Under the pieces are notes generated by a model. That model had not been told where the DNA came from. It did not search any database and saw only the letters and a program-made list of their open reading frames with translations. Positions 1-5,208 of a DNA stretch of 5,208 nucleotides are shown here, piece after piece. The stretch comes from an uncultured Alistipes sp. (GTDB taxonomy: Bacteria > Bacteroidota > Bacteroidia > Bacteroidales > Rikenellaceae), in assembly GCA_900766655.1 (NCBI GenBank), contig CAAFWE010000019.1, forward strand, positions 1 through 5,208. The letters are read 5' to 3'. A program made the position numbers and the translations under genes. Position 1 is the first letter of the stretch, and the number at the start of each line of letters is the position of its first letter.

Positions 1-603
1 CAACCTTGGTATCAGTTGGCATATAGCCGCAACAATGTTGCGCTCTATGGTAGTGTTTGCCTCACATATCGTACCGACCTTAATGATGGTAAATCTCATT
101 ACACATCTGATCACGGTATCTATATGCTCCGTACCAGCGGTTATTCGCGTTTCTCGGGCACTTATCTCCCTAAGAACGGCAGCGTAGGTAATGTTTTGGC
201 TATCTACCAGATCTACTCTAAGCAGTCGACCTACTCGGGTGGCGAGAATGACTATTCGACCTACCAGATTGCCGTCAACCGCATCGAGGATATCGATTTC
301 GAGATGGAGCCAAAGGAACCATCGCCAGAGTGGACTGCACACATCAAGTGGGCAGAGAATAACTTCCCGCAGTATGTATATCCTGCAGCGGGTGTATATG
401 TTCCAACCGACGCAGAGCGTGCTCAGGCTGTATCTGCTTGGAAGGCTGAGTATCTCGCTAACAAGCCTGAAAACGATGGTTCGGCATTGTGGGCAAAGTG
501 GAACGACTGGGCTGATTGGGTAGTATGGATCTTGGAGAATACTCCACGATACTCATACCTCTTACCTCAGCAGGTTGTGGAGGATACCGAAACAATCGAG
601 TAG
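1..603 (+). CDS. C-terminal part of a probable surface protein, DUF5689-like, with Trp-rich tail (5' end missing)
   Basis: The reading frame is open from base 1 (it begins Q-P-W-Y-Q) to a TAG at 601-603, giving the last 200 residues of a longer protein. A TTG at 16 lies inside this frame and is not a credible start. The first ~100 residues are rich in Tyr, Ser and Gly and contain a turn-rich segment ending in YQIAVNRIEDIDF. This resembles the end of DUF5689, an OB-fold-like domain of Bacteroidetes surface lipoproteins; the match is from memory and tentative. After an acidic, Pro-rich hinge (KEPSPEW) comes a ~90-residue tail with eight Trp, five of them spaced exactly three residues apart (codons at 490, 499, 508, 517 and 526). 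The export signal would lie upstream and cannot be seen. The function is unknown; binding of a surface ligand or glycan is only a guess. The gene ends in its own terminator and so is probably not co-transcribed with the protease downstream. Confidence 0.8.
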   Translation, partial: QPWYQLAYSRNNVALYGSVCLTYRTDLNDGKSHYTSDHGIYMLRTSGYSRFSGTYLPKNGSVGNVLAIYQIYSKQSTYSGGENDYSTYQIAVNRIEDIDFEMEPKEPSPEWTAHIKWAENNFPQYVYPAAGVYVPTDAERAQAVSAWKAEYLANKPENDGSALWAKWNDWADWVVWILENTPRYSYLLPQQVVEDTETIE

Positions 604-627
604 TAGAGCATTGCTGCATATTTAGAG

Positions 628-660
628 AACACCTCTTGCATATTGTGAGAGGTGTTTTTT
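628..660 (+). terminator. Intrinsic terminator of the DUF5689-like gene
   Basis: AACACCTCT (628-636) pairs perfectly with AGAGGTGTT (648-656) across an 11-base loop. The stem runs into a stretch of T from 655 to 660. It begins 25 bases after the TAG, the usual place for a Rho-independent terminator. Confidence 0.85.
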
Positions 661-689
661 GCAATTTTTAGAATAAATTTATATTTTTG
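658..689 (+). promoter_or_regulatory. Bacteroidetes-type promoter for the M16 protease gene
   Basis: TTTG at 658-661 is followed, after exactly 20 bases, by TATTTTTG at 682-689, a full match to the known Bacteroides -33/-7 consensus (TTTG, 19-21 bases, TAnnTTTG). Transcription would start near 694-697 and leave a leader of about 140 bases before the ATG at 834. The -33 element lies in the T-run of the preceding terminator, so the two signals share bases. A TATAAT at 810-815 looks like an E. coli -10 but is not expected to work with the Bacteroidetes primary sigma factor. Confidence 0.6.
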
Positions 690-708
690 TACGAATTTGC
701 AAAATGTT

Positions 709-775
709 CGTAGTTTTTGCGGTATAGATGCGTCTAATGTAGAAAAATTGGGCAATAAAATAGGCAAAAACTGCG
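709..775 (+). promoter_or_regulatory. Long-range stem in the M16 mRNA leader
   Basis: Bases 709-720 (CGTAGTTTTTGC) can pair with 764-775 (GCAAAAACTGCG). This makes a 12-bp stem with one G-U pair, enclosing 43 bases. It lies wholly within the inferred ~140-base leader. I recognise no known riboswitch or RNA family in it, and a regulatory role is inference only. The rest of 661-833 shows no coding potential that I trust. Confidence 0.3.
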
Positions 776-833
776 TTAGGGAATAGAATGAGCAGACAAA
801 TAAGATAACTATAATTCAATTTTTGTTATAAAA

Positions 834-3653
834 ATGAAACGTCTATTTACATCCGCCATCGCATTGTTAGTTGCATTTGTGGTGGCTGCGCAACCGGCGC
901 AACAGATTCCGGTTATCCCTGCGGACAAGGCTGTTCGTGTGGGAACACTTCCAAACGGAATGAAGTACTACCTTCGTCACAACGACAAGCAGAAGAACTT
1001 GGCCGATTTCTACATCTCGCACGATGTAGGTGCTATTCAGGAGGAGGACGATCAGCAGGGCTTGGCTCACTTCCTCGAGCATATGGCCTTCAATGGTACA
1101 AAGAACTTGCCAGGCAAGATGCTTATCGAGTACCTCGAGACCGTTGGTGTTAAGTTTGGTACTAACCTCAATGCTGGTACATCGTGGGATTACACTCAGT
1201 ATCTCTTGAAGGATGTCCCAACAATCCGTCCAGGTATCGTCGACACAGCAATGCTTATCTTGCACGACTGGTCGCACTTTATCGCTTTGCAGCCAAAGGA
1301 GGCCGATGCAGAGCGTGGCGTTATTATGGAGGAGTTGCGTATGCGTGATGGCGCATCGTGGCGTGGTACTATCAAGATGTTGCAGGCCCTCTGCAAGGGT
1401 ACTCGCTACGAGCACCGCAACCTCATCGGTCACCTCGATGGTTTGAAGTCGTTCGAGCACTCGTCGCTCCGCAACTTCTACGAGAAGTGGTATCGCCCAG
1501 AGTTGCAGGCAGTAGTTATCGTTGGTGATATCAATGTCGACGAGATTGAGGCTAAGTTGCAGAAGTTGATGGCAGATATTCCTGCTTCGCCAGCTGGAGC
1601 TGCACAGAAGGAGCATATCGTAGTGCCTAACAACCAGGAGCCTATCGTCTCGATGTTCGAGGATCCCGAGATGCAGCAGACTAAAGCAACTCTCTTTATC
1701 AAGCACGAGGCACTTCCAAAGCACTTGAGAAATACCGTTTTGGCTGAGCAGTTGGCACTTATCGATGCTCTTGCTGATGAGATGGCTAATGCTCGTTTGC
1801 AGGAGATTGCTATGAAACCTAACGCTCCATTCACTGGCGCATCGTTTATGAATGGTGGCATCGGCATCTGCTCGACTTTGGAGTGCACAGGTGTTGCTGT
1901 TATGACTCAGGATGGTAAGTTGCTCGAGGGCTTCGAGGCTGCATACACCGAGTTGGAGCGTATTCGTCGTCACGGATTCACCGAGGGCGAGTTGGAGCGT
2001 GCAAAGCAGAGCGTTATGAAGGATCAAGAGTTGGCATACAACAACCGCAACGACCGCAAGAATGGTCAGTATGTTCGTCGCTACCTCGATGCATTCCACA
2101 AGAACGCAGCTATGCCTGACGCAGAGACCGAGTGGAAGATTGATAGCGCAATTATCACAAACATTCCTCTTCAGATGATTAATCAGGTTATGGCCCAGTA
2201 TATCACCGACCACAACCAGGTTGTCGTTGCTCAGGCTCCAAAGAAGGAGGGCTTGGTAAATCCTACCGAGGCGCAGTTGGCAGAGGTGCTGAAGAAGGTT
2301 AAGGCTGCAACAATTGCACCTTATGCCGACAACACCGTTAAGGAGCCACTTATCTCGCCAGATAAGAAGTTGAAGGGCTCGGCTGTGAAGAAGGAGTCGA
2401 AGAACGAGGCTCTCGGCACCACTACTTGGGTGTTGAAGAATGGTTTGAAGGTTGTGGTTAAGCCTACCAAGTTCAAGGCTGATGAGGTGCAGATTGCTAT
2501 GAGCGCAAACTTCGGACAGTCGTCGCTTTCGGATGAGCTCTATTGGACATCGGCATTTATGCCAAGCCTTGTGGGCCGTATGGGTGTCTCGAAGTTCACC
2601 TCTACCGACCTTCGCAAGCAGCTTTCGGGCAAGAATGCAAGTGCTCGCGTATCGGTTGACGACTATGATACATCGGTTGGAGCATATGGCTCGCCAAAGG
2701 ATCTCGAGACTATTCTGCAGCTCTTGTACTTGCGCTTCACCGAGCCTCGCTTCTCGAAGGAGGACTACGATGTTGCAATGAAGCAGCTCCGTCCTTACAT
2801 CGAGAACGCACAGACCAACCCAGACTATATCTCGTCTGTACAGCGTCAAAAGACTCTCTATGGCAACCACTATCGTCGCCAGCAGATTACCCCTGAGGTG
2901 CTCAATGATGTTAAGTTCGAGAATCTCGAGACTGTATACAAGGCTTTGTACTCGAATGCAGCAAACTACACTACATATATCGTGGGTAATGTCGATTTGG
3001 CTACTTTGAAGCCACTCGTTGAGAAGTACATCGGCTCGCTCCCAGTATCGAAGAAGCTCTCGAAGAAGGTTGACGATGGTGCTCGCACCGTTAAGGGTGA
3101 GGTTGTCAACGACTTCAAGGTGAAGATGCAGCAGCCTAAGGTTGGTTTGACTCGCATCTACACTGGTCCTATCGACTACACATTGAAGAATCGTGTTGCT
3201 ATGAATGTCCTCTCGCAGGTGCTCCGTAGCCGCTACACAGTTTCGATTCGTGAGGAGAAGGGTGGTACCTATAGCGTAGGTGTACGCGGTCGTGTTACCC
3301 CTGATTTCACTCCTGCTTATGAGCTTATGGTGGCATTCGACACTAACGAGCAGATGGCAGATGAGTTGAGCCAGATTGTTATCGATGAGATTAAGAAGAT
3401 TGCAACCGAAGGCCCTAAGGCTGAGGATGTGGAGAAGACTCGCAAGTACCTCTTGAAGGAGTACGAGAACCAGATTCAGATGAATGGCAACTGGATTAAC
3501 TGGCTCGACGAGTACAACGATCTTGGCATCAACTACACAGCCGAGTATAAGAAGATTGTCGAGGAGTTGACCTACGACGATTTGAAGACTCTCGCAGCTA
3601 AGATTCTCAAGGACAACAATATGACTCATATCATTATGCGTCCTGAGAAGTAG
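834..3653 (+). CDS. Secreted two-domain M16 family zinc metalloprotease (pitrilysin/PqqL-like)
   Basis: This is a 939-residue protein. It starts with a Sec signal peptide (MKR, hydrophobic residues to about 19, likely cleavage near AFVVAA-Q) and has no lipobox Cys, so it is probably periplasmic. The inverted zinc motif HxxEH is His79-Phe-Leu-Glu82-His83, in which Glu82 is catalytic. Glu160, in ERGVIMEE, lies 77 residues after His83, the usual place of the third zinc ligand in M16 enzymes. Residues ~35-385 form the active N-terminal half. Residues ~530-890 form a second M16 half without HxxEH, but it keeps the substrate-binding pattern Arg806-Glu-Glu-Lys-Gly-Gly-Thr-Tyr813. The length and two-half chamber match ~930-residue enzymes such as E. 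coli PqqL. The family degrades peptides held in an enclosed chamber; the substrate here is unknown. The ATG at 834 follows an A/T-rich leader with no Shine-Dalgarno site, and the signal peptide fixes it as the start. The gene is monocistronic by its flanking signals, and its codon use is strongly biased. Confidence 0.95.
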   Translation: MKRLFTSAIALLVAFVVAAQPAQQIPVIPADKAVRVGTLPNGMKYYLRHNDKQKNLADFYISHDVGAIQEEDDQQGLAHFLEHMAFNGTKNLPGKMLIEYLETVGVKFGTNLNAGTSWDYTQYLLKDVPTIRPGIVDTAMLILHDWSHFIALQPKEADAERGVIMEELRMRDGASWRGTIKMLQALCKGTRYEHRNLIGHLDGLKSFEHSSLRNFYEKWYRPELQAVVIVGDINVDEIEAKLQKLMADIPASPAGAAQKEHIVVPNNQEPIVSMFEDPEMQQTKATLFIKHEALPKHLRNTVLAEQLALIDALADEMANARLQEIAMKPNAPFTGASFMNGGIGICSTLECTGVAVMTQDGKLLEGFEAAYTELERIRRHGFTEGELERAKQSVMKDQELAYNNRNDRKNGQYVRRYLDAFHKNAAMPDAETEWKIDSAIITNIPLQMINQVMAQYITDHNQVVVAQAPKKEGLVNPTEAQLAEVLKKVKAATIAPYADNTVKEPLISPDKKLKGSAVKKESKNEALGTTTWVLKNGLKVVVKPTKFKADEVQIAMSANFGQSSLSDELYWTSAFMPSLVGRMGVSKFTSTDLRKQLSGKNASARVSVDDYDTSVGAYGSPKDLETILQLLYLRFTEPRFSKEDYDVAMKQLRPYIENAQTNPDYISSVQRQKTLYGNHYRRQQITPEVLNDVKFENLETVYKALYSNAANYTTYIVGNVDLATLKPLVEKYIGSLPVSKKLSKKVDDGARTVKGEVVNDFKVKMQQPKVGLTRIYTGPIDYTLKNRVAMNVLSQVLRSRYTVSIREEKGGTYSVGVRGRVTPDFTPAYELMVAFDTNEQMADELSQIVIDEIKKIATEGPKAEDVEKTRKYLLKEYENQIQMNGNWINWLDEYNDLGINYTAEYKKIVEELTYDDLKTLAAKILKDNNMTHIIMRPEK

Positions 3654-3695
3654 TATATAAACGGAAAACGAAAATCTGAAAACGGATAACTATTT

Positions 3696-3727
3696 GGAGC
3701 GAGATTTTTTTTCTCGCTCCTTTTTTT
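3696..3727 (+). terminator. Intrinsic terminator of the M16 protease gene
   Basis: GGAGCGAGA (3696-3704) pairs perfectly with TCTCGCTCC (3712-3720). The loop is made entirely of T (3705-3711) and a seven-T tail follows (3721-3727). It begins 42 bases after the TAG of the protease gene. Confidence 0.9.
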
Positions 3728-3748
3728 GTGCATATCGTTTAATGGTTA

Positions 3749-3766
3749 GGTATCGAAAACGATACC
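3749..3766. repeat. Short perfect palindrome with AAAA loop
   Basis: GGTATCG (3749-3755) and CGATACC (3760-3766) are perfect inverted repeats around AAAA. There is no T-run after it, so it is not a standard terminator. A related half, ATATCGTTT, lies just upstream at 3732-3740. It could be a protein-binding site or an RNA hairpin; no role can be assigned. Confidence 0.5.
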
Positions 3767-3816
3767 CGGCAGTATGGAGTATGGGGAATTTAATGAGATA
3801 TAGGGGGGTATATAGC

Positions 3817-3861
3817 TAAACTCCCTAAACTCCCTAAACTCCCTAAATTCTCTAATCTTAC
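3817..3861. repeat. 9-base tandem repeat (TAAACTCCC)
   Basis: Three perfect copies of TAAACTCCC lie at 3817-3825, 3826-3834 and 3835-3843. A degenerate copy, TAAATTCTC (3844-3852), and a weak fifth, TAATCTTAC (3853-3861), follow. On the other strand the unit reads GGGAGTTTA. The array sits between the terminators of two convergent genes, in non-coding sequence. The decay towards one end suggests slippage growth, which is inference. Confidence 0.85.
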
Positions 3862-3883
3862 TAAAAAGCTAACGGCTAATGGC

Positions 3884-3923
3884 AAAAAAGATTGCCAAGG
3901 CTAAAACCTTGGCAATCTTTTTT
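3884..3923 (-). terminator. Strong terminator of the thioesterase gene, bidirectional in form
   Basis: Bases 3884-3900 and 3907-3923 are perfect 17-base inverted repeats around a six-base loop (CTAAAA). The outer six pairs are A-T, so each strand has a U-run after a GC-containing core (GATTGCCAAGG). On the minus strand it ends the thioesterase mRNA, and two bases of that gene's TAA stop (3922-3924) lie inside the stem. On the plus strand it could catch read-through from the protease gene. Confidence 0.9.
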
Positions 3924-4653
3924 ATCTCCACTCGATGGCGGCGGTGCAGGCGACTTGGCCTTCACCATTGCGAATCTCGAAGAGCGAGAGGTTGTCGCGC
4001 TGTTCGTAGCCGATGGTTAGTTTCTCGCCCAGGCGGCACTCCTTGGCAAAGTGAATATCGAGGCGGAGTGGGCGATTGTCGGTCAGGTACTCAATCGGTA
4101 GGGTGTTGAGCATCATACGGATATAGCGCATTGTGTTGACGTGGCGATTGAAGTCGATGTCGCTATAGCGCACTTCGTGTGAGCGAGTCACGCTCGGCTG
4201 AATGCCACGAATCTTGCGCGGAGCCTCGCAAGGGGATGGCGCATCGCAGAACTTATCGGTGAAGAGGTGCTCGACCTCCTCCAACGACACAGGCATACGC
4301 TTCTCGAAGTCGATGACACACCACTGCGACACAGCTCGACCAAATTGCACACCTTCGTTGTCGCTCAGCTCGAAATTACGAGTGGAGATAAGGCGCGAGG
4401 TGTGAGGATTAACCCAAGTGAGGATATTGTACTCGTCGTACTGCGCGGGTTGACGATCGATCTCGACCGACATACGCGAGAGCACCCACGAACGATTCTG
4501 CTGCATCAGCACATCAGCACTAATGCCCTTGTGCTTGGCATCGGTGCCTGCCACATTGAGAATGTCGGAGCAGAGCGACTCGATGGTTGCGTGGAGCATA
4601 AAGTCGACCTTCTCGGGCGAAACGGTAAATTTATAGTTTGTCTTTTCTGCCAT
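3922..4653 (-). CDS. Acyl-ACP thioesterase (FatA/FatB-like, double hotdog)
   Basis: This 243-residue cytoplasmic enzyme is predicted to hydrolyse acyl-ACP to free fatty acid plus ACP, ending fatty acid synthesis or salvaging acyl chains. The first hotdog (~residues 5-130) carries the family's substrate-side pattern, including NRSWVLSRMSVEI and the TWVNP stretch. The second (~155-243) has Asp167-Phe-Asn169-Arg-His171-Val-Asn173, equivalent to the DxNxHVN motif of plant FatA/FatB. Glu205-Cys206 lies 34 residues after His171, as the Glu/Cys pair does in plant FatB. All candidate catalytic residues (Asp, Asn, His, Glu) are therefore present. There is no signal peptide or membrane segment. It is shorter than plant enzymes because it lacks their plastid-targeting N-terminus, as is normal for bacterial members. 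The ATG at 4651-4653 has a promoter ~23 bases upstream and no Shine-Dalgarno site. Chain-length preference cannot be read from the sequence. The gene is divergent from the Xre regulator and convergent with the protease. Confidence 0.93.
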   Translation of the reverse strand: MAEKTNYKFTVSPEKVDFMLHATIESLCSDILNVAGTDAKHKGISADVLMQQNRSWVLSRMSVEIDRQPAQYDEYNILTWVNPHTSRLISTRNFELSDNEGVQFGRAVSQWCVIDFEKRMPVSLEEVEHLFTDKFCDAPSPCEAPRKIRGIQPSVTRSHEVRYSDIDFNRHVNTMRYIRMMLNTLPIEYLTDNRPLRLDIHFAKECRLGEKLTIGYEQRDNLSLFEIRNGEGQVACTAAIEWR

Positions 4654-4675
4654 AAATTACTGATTTTGAACTGCG

Positions 4676-4707
4676 CAAATTTAGTGATTATCGGGCGAAC
4701 AATCAAC
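4676..4707 (-). promoter_or_regulatory. Promoter of the thioesterase gene
   Basis: Read on the minus strand, GTTG (4707-4704) is followed after 20 bases by TAAATTTG (4683-4676). This is a full -7 TAnnTTTG match with a one-mismatch -33 element. The expected start of transcription near 4670 would give a leader of only about 16 bases before the ATG at 4653. Confidence 0.5.
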
Positions 4708-4786
4708 CATTATGCCTTCGAAAATTACATTTACAACACAATATGCTACTCATCTGTTGTGCGTAAAGTTGGTGCGGAATTTGGTA

Positions 4787-4823
4787 GATATCCATTTTTT
4801 CGCTACCTTCGTAGGTGGATATC
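4787..4823. promoter_or_regulatory. Dyad upstream of the Xre gene, candidate operator
   Basis: GATATCCA (4787-4794) and TGGATATC (4816-4823) are perfect 8-base inverted repeats with centres 29 bases apart. The right arm ends two bases before the -7 element at 4826, where a bound repressor would block RNA polymerase. Between the arms, 4803-4808 and 4813-4818 can form a small hairpin with one G-U pair. Autoregulation by the adjacent Xre protein is plausible but inferred. Confidence 0.4.
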
Positions 4824-4825
4824 AC

Positions 4826-4833
4826 TAAATTTG
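4826..4833 (+). promoter_or_regulatory. -7 element of the Xre regulator gene
   Basis: TAAATTTG is a full TAnnTTTG match and ends only seven bases before the ATG at 4841. There is no good TTTG at the expected -33 position (around 4802-4806); the nearest is a poor TTCG at 4799-4802. The promoter may be weak or need an activator, and the mRNA would be leaderless or nearly so. Confidence 0.45.
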
Positions 4834-4840
4834 GCAAGAG

Positions 4841-5047
4841 ATGGGTATAAAAGTAAAACTCGATTTGATGTTGGCGCGACGCAGAATGACACTCACGCAA
4901 CTCTCCGAGCGCATTGGCATCACACCAGCCAACCTTTCGATTTTGAAGACGGGTAAGGGCAAGGCCATCCGTTTCTCGACACTCGAGGCTATATGTCACG
5001 AGCTAAACTGCCAGCCAGGCGAAATTCTTGAATTCGAAGAGGATTAA
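4841..5047 (+). CDS. Small Xre/Cro-CI family DNA-binding regulator (YozG-like)
   Basis: This 68-residue protein is almost entirely one helix-turn-helix domain. The first helix is ~residues 5-15 (VKLDLMLARRR), the HTH pair is ~17-25 (TLTQLSERI) and ~28-37 (TPANLSILK), and a C-terminal helix is ~46-56 (STLEAICHEL). It closes with the family's typical CQPGEILEF ending. Small regulators of this kind have no ligand or dimer-arm domain and often control their own gene and a neighbour. The ATG at 4841 is favoured because the IKVKLDLMLA stretch is conserved at the N-terminus of this family; the next Met (residue 16) would destroy helix 1. No antitoxin partner is visible. The next gene starts 18 bases after the TAA in the same direction, so the two may be co-transcribed. 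Confidence 0.9.
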   Translation: MGIKVKLDLMLARRRMTLTQLSERIGITPANLSILKTGKGKAIRFSTLEAICHELNCQPGEILEFEED

Positions 5048-5065
5048 CTCTAAAACAATAAGGGT

Positions 5066-5189
5066 ATGAAAATTGTAGTATTAGGGCCTGCGCACCCATA
5101 TCGTGGCGGTTTGGCATCGATAATGGAGACTATGGCACGTGAGTACCAGAGTCGCGGAGATGAGGTTAAGGTCTACACCTTCTCGCTGC
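5066..5189 (+). CDS. N-terminus of a GT-B glycosyltransferase, probably GT4 family (3' end missing)
   Basis: The ATG at 5066 opens a frame of 41 complete native codons. It begins MKIVVLGPAHPYRGGLAS and continues to VKVYTFSL. A beta strand, a Gly-rich turn with PYRGGLA, a helix (IMETMAREYQSRG) and a second strand (EVKVYTF) make the first Rossmann unit of GT-B enzymes. The PYRGGLA start is typical of GT4-like glycosyltransferases of Bacteroidetes, which add sugars from nucleotide-sugar donors to envelope polysaccharides or lipid carriers at the inner membrane. Donor and acceptor cannot be told because the catalytic C-terminal domain is missing. The frame stays open to 5208, but 5190-5208 is adapter, so the apparent residues after Leu41 (QIGRAS) are not real. 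It lies 18 bases after the Xre gene. An AAGGG at 5060-5064 is too close to the ATG to act as a normal ribosome binding site. Confidence 0.75.
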
Positions 5190-5208
5190 AGATCGGAAGA
5201 GCGTCGTG
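5190..5208 (+). other. Illumina TruSeq adapter remnant (artefact)
   Basis: The final 19 bases, AGATCGGAAGAGCGTCGTG, are identical to the start of the Illumina TruSeq read-2-side adapter (the complement of the universal adapter). The first A may come from A-tailing. This is untrimmed library sequence at a contig end, not part of the genome. Confidence 0.97.

Noticed and set aside
16..18. TTG as start of the first gene
   Set aside because: The same frame is open to base 1 with good coding character, so the gene simply enters from outside the window.
810..815. TATAAT just ahead of the protease gene
   Set aside because: E. coli-like -10 boxes are not the form used by the Bacteroidetes primary sigma factor, and a complete TTTG/TAnnTTTG pair exists at 658-689.
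867..3629. A 920-codon open frame on the minus strand
   Set aside because: It is the exact codon mirror of the M16 gene and exists because that gene avoids TTA, CTA and TCA. Its translation is Leu- and Cys-rich with no recognisable domain, while the plus strand encodes a complete M16 enzyme.
3817..3861. CRISPR-like array
   Set aside because: The units are 9 bases long and directly adjacent, with no spacers and no cas genes nearby. This is a simple tandem repeat.
3879..4109. Plus-strand frame starting MAKKIAKAKTLAIF
   Set aside because: Its start lies in the terminator hairpin and the rest is antisense to the thioesterase. The Lys-rich beginning is a by-product of the A-runs of the stem.
4733..4760. 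ACAACA / TGTTGT inverted repeat in the divergent region
   Set aside because: Only six bases per arm with a 16-base gap, which is expected by chance in A/T-rich sequence.
4267..4956. A 229-codon plus-strand frame across the thioesterase and the divergent promoter
   Set aside because: It crosses both the start of a well-supported minus-strand gene and the start of the Xre gene, and its translation shows no known motif.
4841..5189. Toxin-antitoxin pair with the Xre protein as antitoxin
   Set aside because: The downstream gene begins as a GT-B glycosyltransferase, and no small toxin-like ORF lies beside the regulator.

Overview
The window reads as ordinary chromosomal sequence from a Bacteroidales bacterium. 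Three things point there. Promoter-like sites match the Bacteroidetes form (TTTG, about 20 bases, then TAnnTTTG) rather than the E. coli form. Start codons lack Shine-Dalgarno sites and sit behind A/T-rich leaders. The proteins also resemble Bacteroidetes families: a DUF5689-like surface protein, a two-domain periplasmic M16 protease and an acyl-ACP thioesterase. Codon use (TCG for Ser, TTG/CTC for Leu) might suit Rikenellaceae or a relative, but the genus cannot be fixed from this sequence alone.

Layout, left to right. Bases 1-603 hold the 3' end of a probable surface protein with an unusual Trp-rich tail, followed by a hairpin terminator. A promoter overlapping that terminator appears to drive a long-leader mRNA for a 939-residue secreted M16 zinc metalloprotease (834-3653), which has its own terminator. 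A 268-base spacer between convergent genes (3654-3921) carries two terminators, a short palindrome and a 9-base tandem repeat. On the minus strand, 3922-4653 encodes an acyl-ACP thioesterase. A 187-base divergent promoter region separates it from a 68-residue Xre-type regulator (4841-5047). The start of a GT-B glycosyltransferase follows 18 bases later (from 5066).

The genes form three or four separate transcription units and do not make one evident pathway. The protease and surface protein belong to the envelope, the thioesterase to lipid supply, and the regulator plus glycosyltransferase probably to one envelope-polysaccharide unit. The last 19 bases (5190-5208) match the Illumina TruSeq adapter, so the window ends in a library artefact and the glycosyltransferase is cut by the assembly rather than by biology.

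I found no mobile element, CRISPR array, rRNA, tRNA or convincing new multi-gene system. The most interesting local signals are a five-Trp WxxW ladder, a near-leaderless regulator behind a dyad, a terminator that contains a stop codon, a long-range leader stem, and complete avoidance of TTA/CTA/TCA codons over 920 codons of the protease gene.
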